Shown: piece by piece, positions 19,031 through 30,173 of the stretch
Layout: every line of letters begins with the position of its first letter
How positions within the stretch are numbered: the stretch's first letter is position 1
Source of the DNA: Lentzea albidocapillata
GTDB taxonomy: Bacteria > Actinomycetota > Actinomycetes > Mycobacteriales > Pseudonocardiaceae
Length of the DNA stretch: 64,000 bases
Reading direction: 5' to 3'
Assembly: GCF_000719115.1 (NCBI RefSeq)
Contig: NZ_JOEA01000017.1
Span: 62,001 to 126,000 of the forward strand
Position numbers and translations under genes: made by a program
The notes under the pieces: model-generated
The model's input: the letters and a program-made list of their open reading frames with translations, nothing else
What the model was told of the DNA's origin: nothing
The model's database searches: none

Positions 19031-19573
19031 ATGAGAGACGTGATCTATCTGGACCGGATGGAGCAGGCCGAGACCCTGCTCAAGCCGCAGCGCGTGGAGG
19101 TGCTGCGGCAGCTCGCCGCGCCGCGCTCGTGCACCGAGGTCGCCGAGGTGCTCGACCAGACGCCGCAACGCGTGCACTACCACGTCAAACAGCTGGTCAA
19201 GGCCGGTCTGGCGACCCAGGTGTCCGAACGCAAGGTGCGCGGCGTCCAGGAAGGCCTCTACCAGGCCGTGGCGCGGTCGTACTGGCTGTCACCGCGGCTG
19301 GTCGGCCGGATCGGGTCGCGCGACGAGCTGGCACTGGGCCACCTCGTCGACCTCGCCGAGCAGATCCAGGTCGACGTGGCGGCCCTGGACCGGTCGAGCG
19401 AACTGCCGTCCATCGGCGTGTCCGGCGAGATCCGGGTGCCGCCGGAGGAACGGCAGCAGTTCCTGGCCGAACTGCAGACGACGTTGCAAGAGCTGTTCAC
19501 CCGTTATGGCGGCGCGGAAGGGGATGCGTTCCGCATCGCGCTCGCCTGCTACCCCAAAGGAGACGATCGATGA
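19031..19573 (+). CDS. ArsR-type winged-helix regulator
   Basis: A 180-residue regulator: a winged helix at about 10-75 (LKPQRVEVLRQLAAP, CTEVAEVLDQTPQRVHYHVKQL) and a longer C-terminal helical part. It lacks the metal-binding Cys motif of classical ArsR, so a non-metal signal is likely. The start is uncertain: ATG 19031 is used and GTG 19019 adds four residues; neither has a clear Shine-Dalgarno, so the mRNA may be leaderless. Its stop overlaps the next start as ATGA, as in ArsR/SRPBCC pairs where the regulator and the lipid-binding-fold protein are co-expressed. Confidence 0.88.
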   Translation: MRDVIYLDRMEQAETLLKPQRVEVLRQLAAPRSCTEVAEVLDQTPQRVHYHVKQLVKAGLATQVSERKVRGVQEGLYQAVARSYWLSPRLVGRIGSRDELALGHLVDLAEQIQVDVAALDRSSELPSIGVSGEIRVPPEERQQFLAELQTTLQELFTRYGGAEGDAFRIALACYPKGDDR

Positions 19574-20436
19574 GCACCGGAACCGTCCGCGTTCGCACCT
19601 CCGCCAGTCCCGCCCGCGTCTACCGGGCGCTCACCACCGCCGACGACCTGCGGGTGTGGCTGGCCGAGCACGTGGATGTCGACCTGGAGGGCGGGAAGTA
19701 CGAGTACTGGGGGCGCTACACGCCCGACGGCGAACGCCACCGGCAGAAGCTGCTGGGCTTCGACGACACGTCGGTGCGCTACTCGTGGTCCCTGTACGGC
19801 ACCGAGTACACGGTCGAACTCGCCGTCGAGCAGCGTGACGGCGAGACGCTCATCGCGGCGACGCAGTCCCCCTACCCGACCTGGGGCGTGGGCGAGGACC
19901 GGGACGAGGTCCTCCAGACGTTCTGGCCGCTGGTTCTCGGAAACCTGGTCGAGCACGTCGAGGGCCGGCCGGTGCTGGGGTTCTGCGACTTCACGTCGCC
20001 CGAGCAGCGGTTCGAGTTCGACATCGCGGCGACGCCGGCGGCCATCATCGACGCGCTGACCGATCCCGACGTGTTCGCGCGGTGGTTCGGCGCCCGGATG
20101 GACATCGAGCCGCACGTCGGCGGCCGGTGGTCGATGGGGAGCCTGGAGGACGAGCCGAACCCCGCGAAGATCACCGCGCTGGACGAGGAGAACCTCGCGC
20201 TGGAGTTCCCGGGCGGGATGGTCACGTCCTGGGAGCTGAAGGGCTCGGAGGGCAAGACGCGGCTGACGTTCGTGCAGAGCGGCTTCGACCCGGCGAGCCC
20301 GCCGTTCGGGCCGTGGATGGGCTGGCTGTCCGGGTTCGCGGACCTGCGCCGGATGCTGGAGCTGCCGAACTGGCGCCCGATGTGGCACTCGTACGACATC
20401 CCGGGTTTGCCCGATGGAGTTCTCGTGCTCGAATAA
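19570..20436 (+). CDS. Tandem SRPBCC (AHSA1-like) protein
   Basis: A 288-residue protein with two START/AHSA1-type halves. Residues about 1-135 begin TVRVRTSASPARVYRALTTADDLRVWLAE. About 150-288 begin RFEFDIAATPAAIIDALTDPDVFARWFGARMDIEP and end near LPNWRPMW. Each half has the family helix-strand opening with an R-W pair. The fold binds hydrophobic ligands in a cavity; no ligand is known here. It overlaps the ArsR gene by four bases with GGAGA before the start and is followed by a strong terminator. Confidence 0.88.
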   Translation: MSTGTVRVRTSASPARVYRALTTADDLRVWLAEHVDVDLEGGKYEYWGRYTPDGERHRQKLLGFDDTSVRYSWSLYGTEYTVELAVEQRDGETLIAATQSPYPTWGVGEDRDEVLQTFWPLVLGNLVEHVEGRPVLGFCDFTSPEQRFEFDIAATPAAIIDALTDPDVFARWFGARMDIEPHVGGRWSMGSLEDEPNPAKITALDEENLALEFPGGMVTSWELKGSEGKTRLTFVQSGFDPASPPFGPWMGWLSGFADLRRMLELPNWRPMWHSYDIPGLPDGVLVLE

Positions 20437-20452
20437 TCGGGTGTGAAACGGG

Positions 20453-20488
20453 CGGGTGAGAGCCAGATCATTCGGCTCTCACCCGTTT
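20453..20488 (+). terminator. Rho-independent terminator after the ArsR-SRPBCC operon
   Basis: A perfect 12-bp stem, CGGGTGAGAGCC (20453-20464) and GGCTCTCACCCG (20474-20485), with a 9-base loop is followed by TTT. It begins 16 bases after the stop codon. Confidence 0.8.
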
Positions 20489-20530
20489 GCGCCTGGCTTT
20501 CGTCGGCGACGGCTCGATAACTTCGGGGTC

Positions 20531-20611
20531 GTGCTTGAGTCAGCGCGAATCGCCGTCGCCGCAGTCCTGATCGCCTTCTCCGTGACAGCGTCGATCTTGT
20601 TCAGTTACTAG
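20531..20611 (+). CDS. Possible 26-residue hydrophobic small protein
   Basis: GTG 20531 opens a 26-codon frame ending at TAG 20609-20611. The product, MLESARIAVAAVLIAFSVTA plus SILFSY, would be a single membrane-spanning helix. It ends tail-to-tail on the VTT membrane-protein gene (stop at 20608). There is a weak GGGGTC before the start. It is downstream of a terminator, so it would need its own promoter. Short hydrophobic frames occur by chance, so this is only a candidate. Confidence 0.15.
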   Translation: MLESARIAVAAVLIAFSVTASILFSY

Positions 20612-21114
20612 AACCACGCCATGACCACGGCCGGTGAGGCAGCGAGGAAGCTGAACCTCACGAACCGGCCCACCATGCCCGTGGCGACGAACATCGTCGT
20701 GGACATGCCCGCGAGCCCGGCGAGCACGCTCGTCGCCATGAACGGCGGCACCCCGACCAGCGCGCTCAACCCGTGCGTGCCGGCCATCCAGTTCGGGTGC
20801 GCCTTGCACTTCACGTGGATCCAGTCGCCCCAGCGGTGCAGGCGCGTGCCGGGACCGATCCAGCGCCCGAGGCGCGAAGGCTTGTCGCTGGGCTTGCGGT
20901 GCAGGAACTTCGGCAGGTGGATGTCGCCGCGCGCCGCGTAGAAGTACAGCAGCTTGCCCAGCACCTGGCCGACGGCCACGGCGAGGCCGACGATCCAGAA
21001 CGAGACGTCCGGCCAGCGCGCGCAAAGTCCCAGGACGAACATCTCGATGCTGATCAGGGGAACGACGGCCGAGCCGAACGCGACCCCAAAGGTGAGGCCA
21101 ACGAGGGCGAGCAC
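20608..21114 (-). CDS. VTT/DedA-like membrane protein
   Basis: A 168-residue integral membrane protein. Its opening (FGVAFGSAVVPLISIEMFVLGL), the Gly-rich helix VAVGQVLGKLLYFYAARG and the late GVPPFMATSVLAGLAGMSTTMF resemble the VTT/SNARE-associated (DedA/TMEM41) re-entrant helix family, which includes lipid scramblases and small-molecule transporters. It is shorter than typical DedA (about 200 aa). The start is GTG. It lies 21 bases downstream of the GNAT gene. Confidence 0.75.
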   Translation of the reverse strand: MLALVGLTFGVAFGSAVVPLISIEMFVLGLCARWPDVSFWIVGLAVAVGQVLGKLLYFYAARGDIHLPKFLHRKPSDKPSRLGRWIGPGTRLHRWGDWIHVKCKAHPNWMAGTHGLSALVGVPPFMATSVLAGLAGMSTTMFVATGMVGRFVRFSFLAASPAVVMAWF

Positions 21115-21135
21115 CCGGCCGAGGTTACACAGATC

Positions 21136-21678
21136 TCAGTCGGCGAGTCGGACCTCGAGCGGACCGGACACCCGGACCTCGCGCAACGGACGCCCGCCCG
21201 CGTCCAACGTGCGCACCGTGCCATCACCCGTCCAGCCCAGTCGCTCGTAGAAGTTCCGCGACGCCTTGTCGGCCTCGGGCACCCACGCGATCCCCCGCGT
21301 GGCGCCCGTCTCGTGGAGCCTCCTCACCGCCTCCGCGACGAGTCGCGTGCCGTGCCCGCGACGGCCCCAGCGCGGTTCCACGAGGACGCTGAGCAGCGCG
21401 GTGGTCGCGGCGTCCTCCGGCAGCGACCCGTCCGCCATGGCGACTTCCTCGTCCGGGGCCTTGCTCGCCACGACGAAGCCGACGACCCACTCCCCCTCCG
21501 TCGCCTTGAGCACCGCGCCGCTCTGGACGGCCAGTGCCCAGGCCTCGTCGGTGTCGAGCGCGTCGAGGACCTCGGGCGGCAGCAGCTCGGCATAGGCGAG
21601 CCGCCACGTCTCCCGATGGATGCGGACGATCTCCGAAAGATCAGCAGCGGTGGCGGTGTGCACGCCGGCGTCGGCCAT
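21136..21678 (-). CDS. GNAT family N-acetyltransferase
   Basis: A 180-residue acetyltransferase. Motif A is visible as LLSVLVEPRWGRRGHGTRLVAEAV (around 94-117), with RRGHGT binding the acetyl-CoA pyrophosphate. The later NFYERLGW segment is the motif B hallmark. The acceptor is unknown. Its start faces the divergent glycosylase gene with 61 bases between them. Confidence 0.88.
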   Translation of the reverse strand: MADAGVHTATAADLSEIVRIHRETWRLAYAELLPPEVLDALDTDEAWALAVQSGAVLKATEGEWVVGFVVASKAPDEEVAMADGSLPEDAATTALLSVLVEPRWGRRGHGTRLVAEAVRRLHETGATRGIAWVPEADKASRNFYERLGWTGDGTVRTLDAGGRPLREVRVSGPLEVRLAD

Positions 21679-21739
21679 AAACGCAGCTTATCGACGCCGT
21701 GTCGCGGAATTGTCAGGGGTGCGTGGCACCATCGGCGAC

Positions 21740-22954
21740 GTGCAGAGGATGAGTGCGGACGTGGCCCGTCGAATCGCCCTGGGCGCCCAGGGCTTCACCG
21801 ACCTGAGGCCGTCCGTGGCCACCCGCAGGCACCTGCAGCGCGTCCTGTCCCGCGTGCAGCTGCTGCAGATCGACTCGGTGAACGTGGCCGTGCGCGCGCA
21901 CTACATGCCGCTGTTCTCCCGCCTGGGCTCCTACGAGCCCTCCCTGCTGGACGAGGCGGCCTGGACCCACTCCGTACGCAAGCCCCGCCTGCTCGTGGAG
22001 ACGTGGGCGCACGAGGCCTCCCTGGTGCCGGTGGCGGACTGGCCGCTGTTCCACTCCGGCGCCAAGAAGCGCGGCTGGTGGCAGAACTACCAGACGATCC
22101 TGGAACGCTCACCGCAGCTGGTCGACGAAGTCCTCGCGGCCGTGAAGGAACTGGGCCCGATCGGCGCCGGAGCTCTGGAGAAGGCCCTCATGGGCGACCA
22201 GGGCCGTGCGAAGGGCCCGTGGTGGGACTGGTCCGAGGTCAAGCGCATCTGTGAGGTCCTCTTCGGCGTGGGCGTCCTGACGACCGGCACCCGCCGTTCG
22301 TTCGAGCGCCTCTACGACCTGACCGAGCGCGTCATCCCGCCCGACGTCCTGGCCCAGCAGTGGACCGCCGATTCGGGCGCACGCGAGCTGGTGCTGCGTT
22401 CCGCGGTGGCTCTCGGTGTGGCGACCGAACCCGATCTGCGCGACTACTACCGGCTCGACCCGCGCCGCTCGCAGGCCGCGGTGGCGTCGCTGGTGGAGGA
22501 CGGTGTCCTGGAGCCGGTGGCGGTCGAGGGCTGGAAGGCCCCCGGCTACCGGCACGTCGAGGCGAAGGCCCCGCGCCGGGTGGTCGGGCGTGCCCTGTTG
22601 TGCCCGTTCGACCCGCTGATCTGGGAGCGGGCGCGGACCGAGCGCATCTTCGGCTTCCGGTACCGCATCGAGATCTACGTTCCGGAGCCTCGCCGGGTGC
22701 ACGGGTACTACGTGTTCCCGTTCCTGCTGGACGGTGCGCTCGTGGCGCGCGTGGACATCAAGGCCGATCGTCCGGCCGGGGTGCTGCGGGTGCAGTCGGC
22801 GTGGGCCGAGGAGGGTGTCGACCGGCCTCGGGTGGCGGTGGAGCTCGCCGCGGAGCTGCGGCACATGGCCGACTGGCTCGGGCTGGAGGACGTGCTGGTG
22901 GTGCAGAAGGGCGACCTGGCGGCGGAGCTGATCGCGGCCGTGCTCAACGGATAG
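21740..22954 (+). CDS. AlkZ/YcaQ-type winged-helix DNA glycosylase
   Basis: A 404-residue member of the HTH_42 family, which includes Streptomyces AlkZ and E. coli YcaQ, enzymes that unhook DNA crosslinks or remove bulky alkylated bases. It has the catalytic region RVQLLQIDSVNV, with QID (Q43-D45) matching the QxD form of the AlkX/YcaQ subgroup rather than the QxQ of AlkZ. Tandem winged helices and the LLCPFDPLIWERARTERIFGF block follow. AlkZ proper is tied to azinomycin self-resistance; QxD members are wider housekeeping repair enzymes. The start is GTG 21740 or ATG 21749; longer frames would overlap the GNAT gene. Confidence 0.88.
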   Translation: MQRMSADVARRIALGAQGFTDLRPSVATRRHLQRVLSRVQLLQIDSVNVAVRAHYMPLFSRLGSYEPSLLDEAAWTHSVRKPRLLVETWAHEASLVPVADWPLFHSGAKKRGWWQNYQTILERSPQLVDEVLAAVKELGPIGAGALEKALMGDQGRAKGPWWDWSEVKRICEVLFGVGVLTTGTRRSFERLYDLTERVIPPDVLAQQWTADSGARELVLRSAVALGVATEPDLRDYYRLDPRRSQAAVASLVEDGVLEPVAVEGWKAPGYRHVEAKAPRRVVGRALLCPFDPLIWERARTERIFGFRYRIEIYVPEPRRVHGYYVFPFLLDGALVARVDIKADRPAGVLRVQSAWAEEGVDRPRVAVELAAELRHMADWLGLEDVLVVQKGDLAAELIAAVLNG

Positions 22955-22957
22955 CGA

Positions 22958-22984
22958 AAACCCCAGGCCGGCGGCCTGGGGTTT
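22958..22984. terminator. Bidirectional terminator
   Basis: A perfect 12-bp stem, AAACCCCAGGCC and GGCCTGGGGTTT, with the 3-base loop GGC lies between the convergent glycosylase and TPR-protein genes. A-runs on the left and T-runs on the right serve both strands. Confidence 0.85.
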
Positions 22985-22987
22985 CGT

Positions 22988-25555
<2,568 letters not shown>

Positions 25556-25559
<4 letters not shown>

Positions 25560-27802
25560 TGCGCGGGAGCCGCCTCAGTGGCCTCGGTGGCCTCGACGGC
25601 CTCCGGGGCGTCAGCCGGCTTCGCGGCGTCGTCCTCGTTCACGACGACGAGGCTGATCTTGCCGCGCTGGTCGATGTCGGCGATCTCGACGCGGAGCTTG
25701 TCGCCGACCTTGACGACGTCCTCGACCTTCGCGATGCGCTTGCCGTTACCCAGCTTCGAGATGTGGACGAGGCCGTCCTTGCCGGGCAGCAGCGAGACGA
25801 ACGCGCCGAACGCGGCCGTCTTCACCACGGTGCCCAGGAAGCGCTCGCCGACCTTCGGCAGCTGCGGGTTCGCGATCGCGTTGATCATGCCGATCGCGGC
25901 CTCGGCCGAGGGGCCGTCCGCCGCACCGACGTAGATCGTGCCGTCGTCCTCGATGGAGATGTCGGCACCGGTCTGCTCGGTGATCGAGTTGATCATCTTG
26001 CCCTTCGGGCCGATGACCTCGCCGATCTTGTCGGTCGGGATCTTGACCGACGTCACGCGCGGAGCGAAGGCGCTCATCTCGTCCGGGTCGGAGATGGCCT
26101 CGGCCATGACCTCCAGGATGGTGTAGCGCGCGTCGCGGGCCTGGCCCAGCGCCGCCGCCAGCACCTCGGACGGGATGCCGTCGAGCTTCGTGTCGAGCTG
26201 CAGCGCCGTCACGAACTCCTTGGTGCCCGCGACCTTGAAGTCCATGTCGCCGAACGCGTCCTCGGCACCGAGGATGTCGGTCAGCGCCACGTAGCGGGTC
26301 TCACCGTCGACCTCGTCGGAGACGAGACCCATCGCGATGCCGGAGACCGGCGCCTTCAGCGGGACACCCGCGTTGAGCAGCGACAGCGTCGAGGCGCAGA
26401 CGGAGCCCATGGACGTCGAGCCGTTGGAGCTCAGCGCCTCGGACACCTGGCGGATCGCGTAGGGGAACTCCTCGCGCTTGGGCAGCACGGGCATGATCGC
26501 CCGCTCGGCCAGCGCGCCGTGGCCGATTTCGCGGCGCTTCGGCGAACCCACGCGGCCGGTCTCACCGGTCGAGTAGGGCGGGAAGTTGTAGTGGTGCAGG
26601 TAGCGCTTGTGCGTCTCGGGAGCGAGCGAGTCGATCTGCTGCTCCATGCGCAGCATGTTCAGCGTGGTGACACCCAGGATCTGGGTCTCGCCGCGCTCGA
26701 ACAGCGCCGAACCGTGCGTCCTCGGGATCACGGCCACCTCGGCACCGAGGTCACGGATGTCCGTGAGGCCACGGCCGTCGATGCGGACGTTGTCGCGCAG
26801 GATGCGCTGGCGCACGAGCTTCTTGGTCAGCGAGCGGAACGCGGCGCCGACCTCCTTCTCGCGACCCTCGAACTGCTCGGCCAGCTTCTCCAGCGTGGCG
26901 GCCTTGATCTCGTCGAGCTTCGACTCGCGCTCGGCCTTGCCCGCGATGGTCAGCGCCTGCGCGAGCTCACCGGAAGCGGAAGCCTCGACGGCCTCGAACG
27001 CGTCGGCCTGGTAGGCCGGGTACGTCGGGTAGTCGCCGGTGGCCTTCGCGGCGACCTGGGCGAGCTGCGCCTGGGCCTCGCAGAGGACCTTGATGAACGG
27101 CTTGGCGGCCTCGAGGCCCGCGGCCACGACCTCTTCGGTCGGGGCGGTGGCACCCTCGGCGATCATGTCGATCACGTTGTCGGTGGCCTCGGCCTCGACC
27201 ATCATGATCGCGACGTCACCGGAGTCGACCACGCGGCCCGCGACGACCATGTCGAACACGGCCTTCTCGAGCTGCTCGTAGGTCGGGAACGCCACCCACT
27301 GGCCCTCGATGAGCGCCACGCGGACGCCACCGATCGGGCCGGAGAACGGCAGACCCGCGAGCTGCGTCGACGCGGACGCGGCGTTGATCGCCACGACGTC
27401 GTACAGGTCCTTCGGGTTCAGGCTCATCACCGTGATGACGACCTGGATCTCGTTGCGCAGGCCGTCCACGAAGGACGGGCGCAGCGGACGGTCGATCAGG
27501 CGGCAGGTGAGGATGGCGTCCGTGCTGGGACGGCCCTCACGCCGGAAGAACGAGCCGGGGATGCGGCCCGCGGCGTACATGCGCTCCTCGACGTCCACCG
27601 TGAGGGGGAAGAAGTCGAAGTGCTCCTTGGGGTGCTTCGACGCCGTCGTGGCGCTCAGAAGCATGGTCTCGTCGTCCAGGTACGCCACCACGCTGCCGGC
27701 GGCCTGACGCGCGAGGCGCCCGGTCTCGAAGCGGATGGAGCGCGAGCCGAACTTGCCGTTGTCGATAACGGCAGTCGCCTCATGGACCTCGATGTCCGTC
27801 AT
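25556..27802 (-). CDS. pnp: Polyribonucleotide nucleotidyltransferase (PNPase / GpsI)
   Basis: A phosphorolytic 3'-5' exoribonuclease; in actinobacteria it also acts as the poly(A)-like tail polymerase. The 748-residue protein has two RNase PH cores (about 15-150 and 340-560) joined by a helical linker, then KH (about 590-650) and S1 (about 655-725) RNA-binding domains and a low-complexity Ala/Glu tail. It follows rpsO, as in most bacteria, with a 246-base spacer containing a large palindrome. ATG start, with GAGGAG upstream. Confidence 0.98.
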
Positions 27803-28005
27803 TTACTTGTTACTCCTCGTCTTTTGGACGCCGCTCACGCGATTTGACGAGGCCGGTCTTCGATCGAAGTCCCCTGGGCACTGCCAGATTCACTTGGCAA
27901 CCAGGAGGCCACTACCGAGGACCGGCGCGGAAACTGCTTCGCGCGACGCGGGTCCTGTTTTTCGTTCCTCTTTACAACCAGGGATCTGTATACACCCGGT
28001 TTTAC

Positions 28006-28043
28006 GCCGAGGGGGAGTGACCGGCCGGTCACTCCCCCTCGGC
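28006..28043 (-). other. 38-bp perfect palindrome in the rpsO-pnp spacer
   Basis: GCCGAGGGGGAGTGACCGG (28006-28024) is followed directly by its exact complement (28025-28043), 6 bases after the rpsO stop. In the RNA it is a very strong hairpin; the following bases (GTAAAA) are not a T-tract. In Streptomyces the rpsO-pnp spacer hairpin is an RNase III processing site used in pnp autoregulation, and this position matches that role. Confidence 0.75.
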
Positions 28044-28048
28044 AGGTA

Positions 28049-28318
28049 TCACCTGCGCAGACCGAGGCGCTGGATCAGCGCGCGGTAGCGGTTGATGTCC
28101 ACCTTGGTCAAGTAGTTCAGCAGACGGCGGCGACGGCCGACCATCAGCAGAAGACCACGGCGGGAGTGGTGGTCGTGCTTGTGCTGCTTCAGGTGCTCCG
28201 TGAGGTCAGCGATCCGCTTGCTCAGCAGGGCGACCTGCGCCTCGGTCGAACCGGTGTCGCTGTCGTGCACACCGTACTCACCGAGGATGGACTTCTTCTG
28301 TTCCGTGGACAGTGCCAC
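28049..28318 (-). CDS. rpsO: 30S ribosomal protein S15
   Basis: An 89-residue small-subunit protein that binds the 16S rRNA central domain. Canonical features are [30 protein letters not shown] and LIQRLGLRR. The GTG start has AGGAGAAG 7 bases upstream. It is the first gene of the rpsO-pnp unit and has a long structured leader. Confidence 0.98.
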   Translation of the reverse strand: MALSTEQKKSILGEYGVHDSDTGSTEAQVALLSKRIADLTEHLKQHKHDHHSRRGLLLMVGRRRRLLNYLTKVDINRYRALIQRLGLRR

Positions 28319-28603
28319 TAGGTACTTCTCCTACTTGTTCAGGTCCGTGCGGCCCCATGCCGCCGAATTGCTGGCCGGGGTAGCCGGTACTGGCCGCCAC
28401 GGACCGCAGCCAGACCCAACTGCGAAGGCTATCAGGCACACGGCTCAGCGGCGCGCTGACGTGCGCAACCCCACCCGGTCCACGGGCGGATGAAGGCCAT
28501 CGGCGCTGCTCACGAGCCACTGGCAGGTGCGTGCCCATTGTGGTGCGCGCCTGCTGTCAGTGCCAACCGATTTAAGCGGAGATGAATTCCCGCTTGCGAA
28601 ATC
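28319..28603 (-). promoter_or_regulatory. rpsO leader and promoter region with long-range hairpin (28342-28405)
   Basis: This 285-base gap has no convincing gene. GGTCCGTGCGGCC (28342-28354) pairs with GGCCGCCACGGACC (28392-28405) with one bulged base, enclosing a further G/C-rich helix. On the minus strand a -10-like TGATAG lies at 28434-28429, so transcription would start just before the hairpin. Such a leader is where S15 autoregulation by RNA mimicry acts in other phyla. No clear -35 is seen. Confidence 0.45.
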
Positions 28604-29083
28604 TCACCTGCTGGCGGCCCGGATGGCGCGGCGGAACAGCTCCGCGATCGCCGGGAAGTCCTCGTGCAGGAGGTCGGCGGCCTGCTGGAGCTCGAGCCGG
28701 TCGGCGACCCGGCGCAGCACGGGATACGCGACGCTCTCGTCCCCATTGACCGGCAACGAGTCGCGCGACACCGTCGGCTTGGACTCGCGCACGTCGTCGA
28801 GCGCGCGCTGCAACGCCTCCGGCGCCCCCGTCGCCACGTCCGGCGTGAGGATCTTGCGCTCCAGCATGATCATCCGAGCGAGCACGGAGGGATTGCCGAT
28901 CTTGGCGCGACGGCCGCTCATCACCTGGCTCAGCATCGGCGCGCTGATCCCGAGCACGTCCGCGAGCTGCGCCTGGGACACGTTGAAGGCCACGACCAAC
29001 CGTCGCACGCGGTCACCCAGCGGCTCCCCGTACCACTCCCGTTGCAGGGCGAGGTTGCGCTGAACGATCTTGTGGTCCTCCAC
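28604..29083 (-). CDS. XRE-type helix-turn-helix DNA-binding protein
   Basis: A 159-residue protein with a Cro/CI-like helix-turn-helix at about 24-60 (LVVAFNVSQAQLADVLGIS then APMLSQVMSGRRAKIGNP), followed by a helical part. I chose GTG 29083 because GGAGAGG lies 5 bases upstream; in-frame ATG 29104 and 29140 lack as good a signal. It sits between ribF and rpsO on the same strand, and its target is unknown. Confidence 0.82.
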   Translation of the reverse strand: MEDHKIVQRNLALQREWYGEPLGDRVRRLVVAFNVSQAQLADVLGISAPMLSQVMSGRRAKIGNPSVLARMIMLERKILTPDVATGAPEALQRALDDVRESKPTVSRDSLPVNGDESVAYPVLRRVADRLELQQAADLLHEDFPAIAELFRRAIRAASR

Positions 29084-29167
29084 CTTGGCCTCTCCTGTAG
29101 CCATCACTCCGACCCGCATCCTGCCAGGCCGCGGACGCACAGACGCCCGCTTCGCCCAATCTGACGG

Positions 29168-30100
29168 TCACGACTCGGCGAGTAGTTCCCTCGTTCGGTC
29201 TACATCCCGATGCATTTGTTCGAGCAGGGCTTCGACGGAGTCGTACTTCTCCATCTCGCGCAGCCTTTCGACGAAGTCCACGGCGACGCGCTGGCCGTAG
29301 TAGTCCTCGTCCACGTCGAGCACGAACGCCTCGACGCGGCGCTCCCGGCCGGAGAACGTCGGGTTGGTCCCCACCGACACGGCGGCCTTGAGCGTCTTGC
29401 CCTTGGCGTCGGTGAACCAGCACGCGTAGATGCCGTCCGCAGGCACCGCCGCAAACTTGGGCGTGGACAGGTTGGCGGTCGGGAACCCGAGGTCCTTGCC
29501 GCGCCCGTCGCCCTTGACGACGATCCCCTCGAGCCGGTGCGGCCGGCCCAGCGCCTCGGCCGCCGCCTTCACGTCACCTGCGTCGATGCACGCCCGGATG
29601 TAGGTGGACGAGTACGTCACGTCGTCTGCGGACACCAGATCAGCCCCCTCGGTCACGAATCCGAACCGCTGCCCGAGCCGGCGCAGCATCGCGACGTTAC
29701 CGGCCGCCTTGTGCCCGAAGGTGAAGTTCTCCCCCACCACGACAGCCGCGGCGTGCAGCTTCTCGACGAGCACCTCGTGGACGAACTCGTCCGCGGGCAT
29801 CCTGCTGGTCTCGAGGCTGAACGGCACCACCACGAAGTGGTCGATGCCCAGTTCCTCGACCAGCTCGGCCCTGCGCCGCAGCGTGGTGAGCTGCGCGGGG
29901 TGGCTGCCCGGCCGCACCACCTCGGACGGGTGGGGGTCGAAGGTCATCAGCACGCTCGGCAGGCCGCGCTCGCGCGCGAGCTCGACGGCACGTCCGATGA
30001 GGGCCTGGTGGCCTTTGTGGACACCGTCGAACACGCCGATGGTGACGACGCAGCGGCCCCAGCCGCCGGGAAGGTGGTCTAGTCCGCGCCAGCGTTGCAC
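29168..30100 (-). CDS. ribF: Bifunctional riboflavin kinase/FAD synthetase
   Basis: Makes FMN and FAD from riboflavin. The N-terminal adenylyltransferase domain (about 1-180) has TIGVFDGVHKGHQ and YSSTYIR. The C-terminal kinase domain (about 185-305) has VVKGDGRGKDLGFPTANL, VGTNPTFSG and VEAFVLDVDEDYYG. GTG 30100 gives VQRWRGLDHLPGGWGRCVV as in relatives. It lies downstream of truB, the usual actinobacterial order. Confidence 0.96.
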   Translation of the reverse strand: MQRWRGLDHLPGGWGRCVVTIGVFDGVHKGHQALIGRAVELARERGLPSVLMTFDPHPSEVVRPGSHPAQLTTLRRRAELVEELGIDHFVVVPFSLETSRMPADEFVHEVLVEKLHAAAVVVGENFTFGHKAAGNVAMLRRLGQRFGFVTEGADLVSADDVTYSSTYIRACIDAGDVKAAAEALGRPHRLEGIVVKGDGRGKDLGFPTANLSTPKFAAVPADGIYACWFTDAKGKTLKAAVSVGTNPTFSGRERRVEAFVLDVDEDYYGQRVAVDFVERLREMEKYDSVEALLEQMHRDVDRTRELLAES

Positions 30101-30173
30101 GGTGATCAGCCTACGACGCCGGCCCCGCCCGGTGTCCGCGCACCTCGCAAGCGGTCCGGACTCGCACACACCG

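Noticed and set aside
21740..22954. Azinomycin self-resistance glycosylase AlkZ as sign of an antibiotic cluster
   Set aside because: The catalytic motif is QxD, as in the broad YcaQ/AlkX group, and no biosynthetic genes surround it.
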